In this document: positions 35,589 through 44,516 of the stretch, in pieces
Layout: the number at the start of each line of letters is the position of its first letter
Position numbering within the stretch: position 1 is the stretch's first letter
Assembly (NCBI GenBank): GCA_963698565.1
Contig: CAVORH010000020.1
Location: forward strand, 62,001-126,000
Source: Sva-07 sp963698565
GTDB taxonomy: Bacteria > Actinomycetota > Acidimicrobiia > Acidimicrobiales > Ilumatobacteraceae
Length of the DNA: 64,000 nucleotides
Direction: 5' to 3'
Made by a program: the position numbers and the translations under genes
Notes under the pieces: generated by a model
Databases searched by the model: none
What the model saw: only the letters and a program-made list of their open reading frames with translations
What the model was told of the DNA's origin: nothing

Positions 35589-36596
35589 TCAGAGGCGACG
35601 GGCCCCGGAGGACGGGCGGACGCGCCAGCCGGTCTCGAGGGCGCCGGGTTCGCTGAGCGCCACGACGCAGCCGCCGAACCCGCCACCGGTCATCCGCGCC
35701 CCGTACACGCCGGGGGAGTTCACGAGACGTTCGACGGCGGCGTCCATCTCCGGGGTCGACGTGTCGAAGTCGTCTCGGAGACTGCGATGGCTCTCGACCA
35801 TCGCCGCGCCCGCCGCGGCGTGGTCGCCGCGGGCGAGCGCCGCGGCGAAGTCACGGACGCGCTGGTTCTCCGTGACGACGTGGCGAGCGCGCCGGAACGG
35901 GATCTCGTCGAGCTGCGCCCGTGCGGCGTCGACGTCGCCGGCATCGGCGAGCCGGAGTGGGCCGAGGATCGACTCCGCCTGCGCGCACTCCGCCACCCGG
36001 TCGGCATAGGGCGAGCCGACGAGCCGGCGGTGCATCACGAACTCGACCACGATGTCGACGTCGTCGGGGATCGGCACATGGGTGATGTCGAGGTGGTGAC
36101 AGTCGATCATCGTGGCGTGCCCGGCCGTCGCGGCGGCGATGCACAGCTGGTCCATGATCCCGGTCGGCACGCCCGTGGCGGCGTGTTCGGCACGTTGGGC
36201 GGCGAGCGCCAGTTCGGTGGGCGTTCCGTCGAAGCCCAGCGCGAGCCCGACCGCACACTCGAGCGCCGCGCTCGACGAGAGACCGGCGCCGGCCGGGATG
36301 TCGGAGGTGACGGTGCCGGCGATGCCATCCGTCGAGCCGACCTCCCGGGCCATCGCGGCGACGTAGGCGCCCCACGCCGGCTGGACCAGCGACGGGTCGA
36401 CGCGAACCGGGAGGTCGAGCACCACCACTGCCGGGTCGGCGTCGGAGCGCAAGTCGATCCGTCCGGCCCGGGGTACGTACTCGACCGTGGTCCCCCGGTC
36501 GATCGCCATCGGAAAGACGAGTCCGCCGGTGTAGTCGGTGTGGTCGCCGATCAGGTTGACCCGTCCAGGAGCGTGCACGTGGTGGGTCTCGGCCAT
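35589..36596 (-). CDS. galK: Galactokinase (GHMP kinase family)
   Basis: Phosphorylates galactose or a related sugar. 335 residues with the galactokinase signature GRVNLIGDHTDYTGG, the ATP-binding PAGAGLSSSAALECA, GIMDQLCIAAATAGHA and the C-terminal RMTGGGFGGCVVAL. It is shorter than the usual 380 residues, mainly by internal trimming, so a different sugar substrate is possible. No galT or galE is nearby; it is a lone minus-strand gene facing the BtuF-like gene. Confidence 0.88.
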   Translation of the reverse strand: MAETHHVHAPGRVNLIGDHTDYTGGLVFPMAIDRGTTVEYVPRAGRIDLRSDADPAVVVLDLPVRVDPSLVQPAWGAYVAAMAREVGSTDGIAGTVTSDIPAGAGLSSSAALECAVGLALGFDGTPTELALAAQRAEHAATGVPTGIMDQLCIAAATAGHATMIDCHHLDITHVPIPDDVDIVVEFVMHRRLVGSPYADRVAECAQAESILGPLRLADAGDVDAARAQLDEIPFRRARHVVTENQRVRDFAAALARGDHAAAGAAMVESHRSLRDDFDTSTPEMDAAVERLVNSPGVYGARMTGGGFGGCVVALSEPGALETGWRVRPSSGARRL

Positions 36597-36673
36597 GGGC
36601 GCCAAGATACGACGCTCGATCCGGGACCGCTCCGTTTGACCGCTGGACCGGGCCTTCTGCAACACTCGCCGGC

Positions 36674-37567
36674 ATGCCACGCGCCGCGCTGTCGACGGGA
36701 ATCGAACTCGAGTACCGGACCACGGGAGATCCTGGCAATCCTGCGCTCCTCGCCGTGTGCGGATACACGTCACAGATGATCTCGTGGCGCCAGGGCTACA
36801 TCGACCAGCTCGCCGCGCAGGGCCTGTTCGTGATCCAGTTCGACAATCGCGATGTCGGACTGTCGACGAAACTCGACGGTCAGCACGTGTCGCCCGGTGC
36901 GGTCCTCAAAGCAGGGCTCGCCGGCGAGGCGCTCCCTCCGGTGCCGTACACGCTGTCGGACATGGCCGCCGACGGCATCGGACTGCTCGACCATCTCGGC
37001 ATCGAACGGGCACACATCGCCGGGAACTCGATGGGCGGGATGATCGTGCAGACCATGGCGATCGAGCACCCGACCCGCATCGCCAGCGTCACCTCGATCA
37101 TGAGCAGCACCGGTGACCCACGCGTGGGGGCACCGACCCCCGAGGCGCGCGAGGCGTTGCTCGCGCCGCAGCCGCCCGATCGCGACGACTACATCGCGGC
37201 GTCGTTGAACTCCAAGGTGTGGGCGTCGAAGAAGTACTACGACGCCGACGCGCTCCAGGAGATCGCCGCGGCCCAGTACGACCGCTGCTTCTACCCGGAG
37301 GGCGCGACCCGGCAGCTGGCAGCGATCTACGCCACCGGCGACCGCAGCGCCGGACTGGCCGCACTCGACGTGCCGATGCTCGTGATCCACGGCCGCGACG
37401 ACACCTTGATCACCCCGCAGGGCGGCGAGCGGACCGCCGAACTGGTCGCCGGGTCCAAGTACCTCCTGCTGTCCGACATGGGCCACGACATGCCCGAACC
37501 GTTGTGGCCGACACTCGCGGAGGCGATCGGCGGCCACATCCGCGCCGCCATCGCCTCCGAGCACTGA
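36674..37567 (+). CDS. Alpha/beta hydrolase
   Basis: 297 residues. The nucleophile is Ser119 in GNSMGGMI; the acid is in IHGRDDTLI and the histidine in SDMGHDMPEPLW. The early segment IQFDNRDVGLSTKLDG is typical of a family that includes DoxA-like and methylesterase-type hydrolases. Substrate unknown. It precedes the CoA transferase by about 40 bases and is likely in one transcript with it. Confidence 0.88.
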   Translation: MPRAALSTGIELEYRTTGDPGNPALLAVCGYTSQMISWRQGYIDQLAAQGLFVIQFDNRDVGLSTKLDGQHVSPGAVLKAGLAGEALPPVPYTLSDMAADGIGLLDHLGIERAHIAGNSMGGMIVQTMAIEHPTRIASVTSIMSSTGDPRVGAPTPEAREALLAPQPPDRDDYIAASLNSKVWASKKYYDADALQEIAAAQYDRCFYPEGATRQLAAIYATGDRSAGLAALDVPMLVIHGRDDTLITPQGGERTAELVAGSKYLLLSDMGHDMPEPLWPTLAEAIGGHIRAAIASEH

Positions 37568-37608
37568 CCGCCCGACCCTTCCGACCCGCACGCCCCGAAG
37601 GAGCCACC

Positions 37609-38781
37609 ATGGCTGGACCACTCACCGGATACCGCATCATCGAGATCGCCGGCATCGGCCCCGGCCCGTTCGCGGCGATGCTGCTCGCCGACATGGGCGC
37701 GGAGGTGATCCGGGTCGAACGCGCCGGAGCGGTGCGTGGTCCGCTGCCGGAGGGGGCGCACTTCGACGTGTTGCTGCGCGGGCGCCGCAACGTCGCCATC
37801 GATCTGAAGCACCCCGACGGGGTCGACGCGCTCCTGAGCCTCGTCGAGTCGGCCGATGCGCTGATCGAGGGGTTCCGCCCCGGTGTGATGGAGCGGCTCG
37901 GCGTGGGCCCCGACGAGTGCCTGGCACGCAACCCCAAGCTCGTGTTCGGACGGATGACCGGGTGGGGCCAGGACGGGCCGTACGCACAGGCCGCCGGCCA
38001 CGACATCAACTACATCGCGCTCGCCGGTGCGCTCGCGCACTTCGGCCGTGCGGGCGAGGCGCCGGTGCCCCCGCTGAACATGGTCGGCGACTTCGGCGGG
38101 GGAGGGATGTTCCTCGCCTACGGCGTGGTGTGCGCGCTCCTCGAGGCGCAGCGCAGCGGGGAGGGGCAGGTGGTCGACACGGCGATGGTCGATGGGGCCG
38201 CGGTGCTGATGTCGATGTTCTGGGCGTTCAAATCGATCGGGATGCACGACGAGAACGCCCGAGGCACCAACCTGCTCGACACCGGCGCCCACTTCTACGA
38301 CGTCTACCGGTGCGCCGACGGCGAGTACATCTCGCTCGGCTCGATCGAGCCGCAGTTCTACGCCGAGCTGCTCCGGCTCACCGGCCTCGAGGGCGACGAG
38401 CAGTTCGCCAAGCAGATGGACAAGGCCGAGTGGCCGGCGCTGAAGGCGCGTCTCACCGAGCTCTTCGCCACGAAGACCCGGACGGAGTGGTGCGAGATCA
38501 TGGAGACGACCGACGTGTGCTTCGCCCCCGTGCTCACGATGAGCGAGGCCGCCGAACACCCGCACAACGTCGAGCGGGGAACCTTCATCGAGGTGGCCGG
38601 AACCCAGCAGCCGGCGCCGGCTCCACGATTCAGCCGGACCGTGCCGGAAGTGGCCAGCCCGCCGGCCTTCGCCGGGGCCCACACCCGCGAGGTGCTCGCC
38701 GCGTGGGGCATCCCCGCCGATCGCGTCGCCGAATGGGAGTCGTCGGGAGCGGTCAAACAGGCGGACCCTGCGACCGCCTGA
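37609..38781 (+). CDS. CaiB/BaiF CoA transferase family protein (alpha-methylacyl-CoA racemase-like)
   Basis: 390 residues; class III CoA transferase fold. RIIEIAGIGPGPFAAMLLAD is the family opening, and the aspartate of GHDINYIALAGAL is the catalytic residue. The NYIALAGALAHFGRAG and PPLNMVGDFGGGGM pattern is close to 2-methylacyl-CoA racemases (MCR/AMACR), which epimerise branched acyl-CoAs for beta-oxidation. GAAGGAG precedes ATG. Its stop overlaps the next ATG. Confidence 0.9.
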   Translation: MAGPLTGYRIIEIAGIGPGPFAAMLLADMGAEVIRVERAGAVRGPLPEGAHFDVLLRGRRNVAIDLKHPDGVDALLSLVESADALIEGFRPGVMERLGVGPDECLARNPKLVFGRMTGWGQDGPYAQAAGHDINYIALAGALAHFGRAGEAPVPPLNMVGDFGGGGMFLAYGVVCALLEAQRSGEGQVVDTAMVDGAAVLMSMFWAFKSIGMHDENARGTNLLDTGAHFYDVYRCADGEYISLGSIEPQFYAELLRLTGLEGDEQFAKQMDKAEWPALKARLTELFATKTRTEWCEIMETTDVCFAPVLTMSEAAEHPHNVERGTFIEVAGTQQPAPAPRFSRTVPEVASPPAFAGAHTREVLAAWGIPADRVAEWESSGAVKQADPATA

Positions 38782-39608
38782 TGGGCACGCTCGTCTGCTT
38801 CCACGCTCACCCCGACGACGAGGTGATCAGCACCGGGGGCACGATCGCTCGCGCCGCCGCCGAGGGGCACCGGGTGGTGCTGGTGGTGGCCACCAACGGC
38901 GACCACGGCGAGGTGCCCGACGATCTCGGTGACGACGAGGGCCTCGTCGATCGTCGGCGGGCCGAGACCGAGGCGTCGGCGGCTGCACTCGGCATCGATC
39001 GGATCGTGTGGCTGGGCTACAGCGACTCGGGCATGACCGGGTGGGAGCAGAATGCGGATCCGGCGAGTTTCCATCGGGCCGACCCCGAGGAGGCGGGTGC
39101 CCGGTTGGCGGAGGTGCTCCGTGAGGAATCGGCCGACGTACTGACGATCTACGACTGGCACGGCAACTACGGCCACCCCGACCACATCGCGGTCCATCGG
39201 GTCGGTCTGGTCGCCGAACGGCTCGTGCCGTCGGTCCGGGTGCTCGAAGCAACGATGAACCGCGACGCCTTCGTCCGGATGATCGAAGCGGTGCGGGAGT
39301 CGGGCGCGCTGACCCCGGGCGGCGACGACGCCGACGAGTTCGATCCCAACGGTCCGGCCGACGACGGCAACCCGATGGGCATGCCCGAAGCCGAGCTCAC
39401 GCTCGCCGTCGACGTGAGTGCCCACCTCGACGCCAAGCGGGCGGCGATGCGATGTCACCGCAGCCAGATCGAGGACACGTCGTTCTTCCTCGAGATGCCC
39501 GACGAAGCGTTCGCGCAGGCGTTCGGCGTCGAGTGGTTCATCGAGCACGATGTCGCGCCGCCGTACCGCACCGGTTGGGTGTTCGACCCGCCGAGCCGCC
39601 CGTCCTGA
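38781..39608 (+). CDS. PIG-L/LmbE-family deacetylase
   Basis: 275-residue zinc deacetylase. Metal ligands are seen in FHAHPDDE (His10, Asp13) and HGNYGHPDHIAVH. In actinobacteria this family includes MshB and Mca of mycothiol metabolism and other GlcNAc or conjugate deacetylases. The C-terminal half (HRSQIEDTSFFLEMPDEAF) resembles that group, but no other mycothiol gene is adjacent, so substrate is uncertain. Coupled to the CoA transferase (TGATG). Confidence 0.87.
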   Translation: MGTLVCFHAHPDDEVISTGGTIARAAAEGHRVVLVVATNGDHGEVPDDLGDDEGLVDRRRAETEASAAALGIDRIVWLGYSDSGMTGWEQNADPASFHRADPEEAGARLAEVLREESADVLTIYDWHGNYGHPDHIAVHRVGLVAERLVPSVRVLEATMNRDAFVRMIEAVRESGALTPGGDDADEFDPNGPADDGNPMGMPEAELTLAVDVSAHLDAKRAAMRCHRSQIEDTSFFLEMPDEAFAQAFGVEWFIEHDVAPPYRTGWVFDPPSRPS

Positions 39609-39652
39609 GCGGCCTGCACGCGAGATCCCTGCAGGACGAGCAAGACTGGACC

Positions 39653-40390
39653 ATGATGTCCCGCATGAATCGGCGACTGCTTCCGACCCTCGTGGTGATC
39701 GGCCTCGCGGCGGCTTCCTGCGGCGGCTCGGACGACTCGGCGAGCACGTCGACCACCGAGTTCACGTTGCTTCCCACGACCACGACGCCCCCGAGCACCT
39801 CGACCACGTCGACGACGACCACCACGGTCCCGCCCACGACCACCATCGCCACCACGACCACCACGATCAGCCAGCCCTCGACCACCGTCGCCGATCCGGC
39901 GGTCGAAGCGCTCGAGCTCACCGGTGACGGTATCGGCACCGCCGGCTTCGGCGCCGAACCCGATGGGGTGATCGCCTACATCAGCTCCTACCTCGGCGAG
40001 CCGACCAACGACACCGGCTGGGTCGACCCGTTCAGCATCGGGTTGTGCCCGGGTACCGAACTCCGACTGGTGTCGTGGGGCGTGTTGAGGCTGCTCTTCG
40101 GCGACGCCTCCACCGTGGTCGAGGGCCGGCGTCACTTCTTCGGCTACACCTACGGCGACCAGGCCGAGATCGGTGCCGAGCCGGTCGGGCTGGTCACGAG
40201 CCGTGGTGTCTCGATCGGTTCGCGGGTCGTCGACGTGCGGGCGGCGTACCCGGCAGCCGAGATCTTCCCCGAAGACGACTTCACGCCGCCGTCGTTCGTG
40301 GTGAACGACACGCTGCGCGGCTTCCTCACCGGTGTCGAGGACGACGCGACCGTCACCGCGATCATCGGCGGCGACGACTGCGGCATCTGA
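39653..40390 (+). CDS. Putative lipoprotein with Thr/Ser-rich linker
   Basis: 245 residues: signal peptide with lipobox AASC (Cys23), then a linker of about 60 residues made mostly of Thr, Ser and Pro, then a globular domain (about 85-245) that I do not recognise. The domain has a pair of cysteines (LCPG and DDCGI) and repeated Gly/Val-rich strands. Three ATG codons (39653, 39656, 39665) could start it. It should be displayed on the cell surface. Confidence 0.82.
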   Translation: MMSRMNRRLLPTLVVIGLAAASCGGSDDSASTSTTEFTLLPTTTTPPSTSTTSTTTTTVPPTTTIATTTTTISQPSTTVADPAVEALELTGDGIGTAGFGAEPDGVIAYISSYLGEPTNDTGWVDPFSIGLCPGTELRLVSWGVLRLLFGDASTVVEGRRHFFGYTYGDQAEIGAEPVGLVTSRGVSIGSRVVDVRAAYPAAEIFPEDDFTPPSFVVNDTLRGFLTGVEDDATVTAIIGGDDCGI

Positions 40391-40403
40391 CGGTCTGCCG
40401 GTC

Positions 40404-40790
40404 GTGGCGCTGTACGACTTCCATCGCACGCTGGCGTGGTTCCTGATCCTGTCGAACGCGGTCGTCGGAGTGTGGGCCTTGACTGCTCACGTCGTGCCGG
40501 CCCTGCGGGTACGGCCACTGTGGTGGGCGACCGTGGTGGCGCAGTTGTCGGCGTTCGCCATCGCCATCGTCGGCGTGATGATGCTCGATCGGTACGGGTT
40601 GGAACTCGACCAGTTCCACGCGCTGTACGGGTTCAGCTGCATCGTTGCCGTCGGCATCCTCTACAGCTACCGCGGGAGCCCGTTCGTGAAGGACAAGGTG
40701 TACCTGCTCTACGGCCTCGGCAGCTTGTTCATCATGGGACTCGGGATCCGGGCGATGTACATCGGCACCCACTCGCCGTTCGCTCTCTGA
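40404..40790 (+). CDS. Small membrane protein, unknown function
   Basis: 128 residues with four predicted membrane helices (LAWFLILSNAVVGVWAL, WWATVVAQLSAFAIAIVGVM, LYGFSCIVAVGILYSY and VYLLYGLGSLFIMGLGIRAM). The conserved-looking loop LDQFHALYGF has a histidine between helices two and three. GTG start at 40404; earlier starts are possible. Function unknown. Confidence 0.75.
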   Translation: MALYDFHRTLAWFLILSNAVVGVWALTAHVVPALRVRPLWWATVVAQLSAFAIAIVGVMMLDRYGLELDQFHALYGFSCIVAVGILYSYRGSPFVKDKVYLLYGLGSLFIMGLGIRAMYIGTHSPFAL

Positions 40791-40860
40791 GCGGCCTGCG
40801 ACCGGGCGCTGCGAGTCGTGGATCTGGTGCCCACGCGCCCGGGCAGGGTGTCGGATGGTG

Positions 40861-42039
40861 TCACGCACCGATGCCGGCGACCCCGATCCCCCGGGGCAGT
40901 TTGGCCGGATCCCACGACAGCTGTGCCAGGCCCTGCTGGCACGCGAAACGATCGGTCATCCCCGCGACATAGGCGACCGCCGCCCGGAGGGCGCCGGCGC
41001 TTCCGGCGTCGATGTGCTCGGCGGCGTCGCCGAGCGCTGCTCGGCTCGTCTGGCTCGGGATCGCATGGGGCCGATCGGCATAGTGTTCGACGAGTGCTCG
41101 CAGCAGCGACACCACCGCGGCCGCCTGCTGCTGGCTCGCCGGCCGCAGGTAGACGTGCTCGTAGTTGAAACGGCGGAACTCGGCGAGCGCCTCGGCGATG
41201 TCGGGTGACATCCCGATCCGACCGGTGGCGATCGTCGCCGACACCATCGCCCGCACGAACGTGCCGAGCTGGCCGGAGCGTTCGCGGCCGCAGCGCTCGG
41301 CCACCACATCGGGGAGCATGTCGGCGGTGACGATGCCGGCGGCGACCGCGTCTTCGAAGTCGTGACAGACGTACGCGATCCGGTCGGCCCACGACACGAC
41401 CTCACCCTCCGGCGTATGGGGGGCGGGGAGGCTCCAGGAGTGGTTGCGGATGCCGTCGAGGGTCTCGGCGCAGAGGTTCAACGGTTGCAGCGTCACGTCG
41501 GCGCCCCACGGTGCGTGGTCGAATCCGCCGTCGAGGTACGGCGACAACGCGTCCTCGCTCGCGTGGCCACCGGGGCCGTGCCCGCAGTCGTGGCCGAGCG
41601 CCATCGCCTCGACCAGCGGCACGTTGAGGCTCAGCGCCTCTGCGACCGACCGGGCGACCTGCGCCACCTCGAGCGCATGGGTCATGCGGGTGCGCTGGTG
41701 ATCGTCGGGGAACACGAACACCTGCGTCTTGCCGGCGAGACGGCGGAACGACGAGTCGTGCAGGATGCGATCACGGTCGCGTTCGAAACACGTGCGGAAC
41801 GGGTCGGGTTCCTCGTCGATCGCCCGGTTGCCCGCCCCGTGCGCCCGGGTGGCGTTGGTGGCGAGTGTGGCGTCGTCGACCTCTTCGCGGTGCTGCCGGC
41901 TGCGAACCCGGGCCTCGCCGACCCCGGCGTGGGAGTCGGCATGAGCCACCACGATGTCGTCGGTTCCGTGCCCGGTCATCGTCGCAGCCCACCGGTCGGC
42001 CCGGTCGGCAGCAGCGTCTGGGAACGGAAGATCAGACAT
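40861..42039 (-). CDS. dgt: Deoxyguanosinetriphosphate triphosphohydrolase-like protein
   Basis: 392-residue HD-domain dNTPase that cleaves dNTPs to nucleoside and triphosphate. RDRDRILHDSSFRRLAGKTQ, then TRMTHALEVAQVAR and the metal-binding GHDCGHGPGGHASEDAL match the family, as do WADRIAYVCHDFEDAV and FNYEHVYLRP. ATG at 42039 gives an added 60-residue polar N-terminus; a later start is possible. It diverges from obg across 51 bases. Confidence 0.9.
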   Translation of the reverse strand: MSDLPFPDAAADRADRWAATMTGHGTDDIVVAHADSHAGVGEARVRSRQHREEVDDATLATNATRAHGAGNRAIDEEPDPFRTCFERDRDRILHDSSFRRLAGKTQVFVFPDDHQRTRMTHALEVAQVARSVAEALSLNVPLVEAMALGHDCGHGPGGHASEDALSPYLDGGFDHAPWGADVTLQPLNLCAETLDGIRNHSWSLPAPHTPEGEVVSWADRIAYVCHDFEDAVAAGIVTADMLPDVVAERCGRERSGQLGTFVRAMVSATIATGRIGMSPDIAEALAEFRRFNYEHVYLRPASQQQAAAVVSLLRALVEHYADRPHAIPSQTSRAALGDAAEHIDAGSAGALRAAVAYVAGMTDRFACQQGLAQLSWDPAKLPRGIGVAGIGA

Positions 42040-42090
42040 GCTGCCGACGATACGGGATGCGGTTCGCCCGACGGCGTTAGCCTTCGGTGA

Positions 42091-43347
42091 ATGTCGCAGT
42101 TCGTCGACGAGTGCCAACTGAACGTCCGCGGCGGTGATGGCGGCGCGGGATGCGTCAGCTTCCGTCGGGAGGGGCCGGTGGTGATGGGTGGGCCCAACGG
42201 CGGTGACGGTGGCAACGGCGGCGACGTGTGGCTCGTGGCCGACCACAACGTCTCGTCGCTGCTGGCGTTCCGTGATCATCCGCACCGGCGGGCCTCCGAC
42301 GGCGTGCACGGCAAGGGCAAGGACCTCCACGGACGGCGGGGCGAATCGCTCGAGATCACGGTTCCGATGGGCACGTTGGTGTACGACATGTACACCGGTG
42401 ACGTGCTCGCCGAGCTCGTGAACCACGGCGACCGTTGGCTCGCCGCCGCCGGTGGACGCGGGGGTCGGGGCAACGCGAAGTTCCTGTCGAACAAGCGACG
42501 CGCGCCGAGCTTCGCCGAACAGGGCGAGCACGGTGAGGAACGGTGGCTGCGACTCGAGCTCCGTTTGATGGCCGACGTTGCACTCGTCGGGTTCCCGAAC
42601 GCCGGGAAGTCGACCTTCATCAGCGTGATCTCGGCCGCCAAACCGAAGATCGCGAACTACCCGTTCACCACGCTGGAGCCCAACCTCGGCGTGGTGCGTC
42701 TCGACGAGGACACCGACTTCGTCGTCGCCGACATCCCGGGGCTGATCGAAGGGGCGAGCGAGGGTCGGGGCCTCGGCCACCAATTCTTGCGCCACGTCGA
42801 GCGGGCCCGGGTGTTGTGCCTGCTGCTCGACCTCGCCTCGATGGACGGCGTGAGCCCGCAGGAACAGGAGCGGATCCTGCTGCACGAACTCGGCAGCTAC
42901 GACCCCGAGCTGCTGGAGCGCCCCCGCGTCGTGGTCGGCACGAAGGCCGATGCGGTGCAGGTCGACGAGCTGGCCGAGATGGGCTGGGACGGACTGATCA
43001 TGTCGTCGGTCACGGGCCAGGGCGTACCCGAGGTGGTCGGGCAGTTGGCGCAGCGCGTGCACGACGTGCGCCAGGCGACCGAGTGGCGCGAGGGCGTGGT
43101 GGTGCTGCGGCCCGAGGCGAGCGGTGCGGCGGTCGAACGGATCGCCGATGGCGAGTTCCGGCTGCTCGGGCGCGACGTCGAGCGTGTCGTGGCGCTCAAC
43201 GACGTGACCACGCCCGAGGCCTTGTCGTACATCGACTACCGCCTCGAGCGGTTGGGCGTGCCGAAGATGCTCGCCAAGGCGGGCGCCCGCGAGGGCGACG
43301 TGATCTGGATCGGTGAGTTCAGCTTCTCCTACTCGCCGGACCTCTGA
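42091..43347 (+). CDS. obg: GTPase Obg/CgtA
   Basis: 418 residues: glycine-rich Obg fold (1 to about 157; RGGDGGAGCVSFRREG, GGNGGDVWLVAD), G domain (GFPNAGKST, DIPGLIEGASEGRGLG, GTKAD) and a C-terminal OCT domain (from about 345). Acts in 50S ribosome maturation and stress control. In most bacteria obg follows rplU-rpmA; here those are absent and it is followed 9 bases later by proB, which is the common downstream partner. Confidence 0.96.
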   Translation: MSQFVDECQLNVRGGDGGAGCVSFRREGPVVMGGPNGGDGGNGGDVWLVADHNVSSLLAFRDHPHRRASDGVHGKGKDLHGRRGESLEITVPMGTLVYDMYTGDVLAELVNHGDRWLAAAGGRGGRGNAKFLSNKRRAPSFAEQGEHGEERWLRLELRLMADVALVGFPNAGKSTFISVISAAKPKIANYPFTTLEPNLGVVRLDEDTDFVVADIPGLIEGASEGRGLGHQFLRHVERARVLCLLLDLASMDGVSPQEQERILLHELGSYDPELLERPRVVVGTKADAVQVDELAEMGWDGLIMSSVTGQGVPEVVGQLAQRVHDVRQATEWREGVVVLRPEASGAAVERIADGEFRLLGRDVERVVALNDVTTPEALSYIDYRLERLGVPKMLAKAGAREGDVIWIGEFSFSYSPDL

Positions 43348-43356
43348 GGGCTCGCA

Positions 43357-44445
43357 ATGCGTGTGGTGGCGAAGATCGGGACCGCGTCGATCACCGACGA
43401 CCGCGGCGCGGTCGACCTGGTGGCGCTCGCCAAGCTGGCCGACGAGGTGGCGGGACTGCGTGGTGACGGCCACGAGGTGATCGTGGTGTCGTCGGGTGCG
43501 GTGGCCGCCGGGGTGGCGGCGCTCGGCCTCGCCAGTCGGCCACCCGACATGCAGACGGTGCAGGCGCTGTCCGCCGTCGGGCAGAGCCGCCTCGTCGAGG
43601 CCTACAACCAGGAGTTCGCCCGACACGGCCTGGTCGGCGCCCAGGTGCTGCTCGACCCGCACGACTTCGTCGACCGGGTGCAGTACCTGCATGCGCGCCG
43701 CACGATCGAGCGTCTGCTGGAGCTCGGTTGCGTGCCGGTCGTCAACGAGAACGACGCGATCGCCAACGACGAGTTGCGCTACGGCGACAACGATCGTCTG
43801 GCCGCGCTCGTGGCGAACAGCGTCGGCGCCGACGTGCTCGTGCTGCTCACCGACATGGACGGCGTGTACACCGCCGACCCCCGTCGCGATCCGTCGGCCA
43901 CGCTGATTCCACTCGTCCGCTCGGGAGATCCGTTGCTGGCGATCAGGGCCGATGCCGGCGGCAGCGGGCGGGGGAGCGGTGGCATGGCCTCGAAGCTGAC
44001 CGCGGCGCGGATGGCGTCGTGGTCGGGGATCCGCAGTGTGATCGCCCGTGCGGCTCGGCCCGACGTGCTGGCCGGTGCGGCGTCGGCCGAGCTCGTCGGG
44101 ACCACGTTCGAGGCCCACGACCGGACGCTGTCGGCGCGCAAGCTGTGGATCGCGTTCGCATCGGAGGTCACCGGTGTACTGCGAGTCGACGAGGGCGCCG
44201 AGCGGGCGCTGACCGAACGTGCGAGCAGTCTGTTGCCGGCGGGAATCCTCGCTGCCGACGGTGGGTTCGTCGTGGGCGACACCGTCGACATCGCCGGGTT
44301 GTCCGGACGGGTGTTCGCCCGCGGTCTGGTCGCCGTCGACGCGCCGGTGGTCCGTACGGTCCTCGGGCGTCGAACCGGCGAACTCCCCGCCGGTGTCAAC
44401 CACGAGGTGGTCCACCGCGACGACCTCGTCGTCCTCCCCACCTGA
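43357..44445 (+). CDS. proB: Glutamate 5-kinase
   Basis: First step of proline synthesis. 362 residues with an amino-acid kinase domain (VVAKIGTASITD, VIVVSSGAVAAGVAALGL, VNENDAIANDELRYGDND) and a C-terminal PUA domain (about 270-355; GILAADGGFVVGDTVDIAG). It sits directly after obg, as in many bacteria. proA is not in the window. Convergent with murJ. Confidence 0.95.
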   Translation: MRVVAKIGTASITDDRGAVDLVALAKLADEVAGLRGDGHEVIVVSSGAVAAGVAALGLASRPPDMQTVQALSAVGQSRLVEAYNQEFARHGLVGAQVLLDPHDFVDRVQYLHARRTIERLLELGCVPVVNENDAIANDELRYGDNDRLAALVANSVGADVLVLLTDMDGVYTADPRRDPSATLIPLVRSGDPLLAIRADAGGSGRGSGGMASKLTAARMASWSGIRSVIARAARPDVLAGAASAELVGTTFEAHDRTLSARKLWIAFASEVTGVLRVDEGAERALTERASSLLPAGILAADGGFVVGDTVDIAGLSGRVFARGLVAVDAPVVRTVLGRRTGELPAGVNHEVVHRDDLVVLPT

Positions 44446-44503
44446 GTTCTGCGTTTGCGTGAGGATTCGGGTGGCCCGGCTCACGCAGAATGCAGCGCAA
44501 ACG
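44446..44503. terminator. Compound hairpin between proB and murJ
   Basis: Overlapping inverted repeats: GCGTGAG (44457-44463) with CTCACGC (44480-44486), GTTTGCG with CGCAAAC, and TTCTGCG with CGCAGAA. The pairings compete, so alternative structures are possible. Lies between convergent genes, so a bidirectional terminator is likely. Confidence 0.65.
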
Positions 44504-44516
44504 GGAGAGGTTGGTG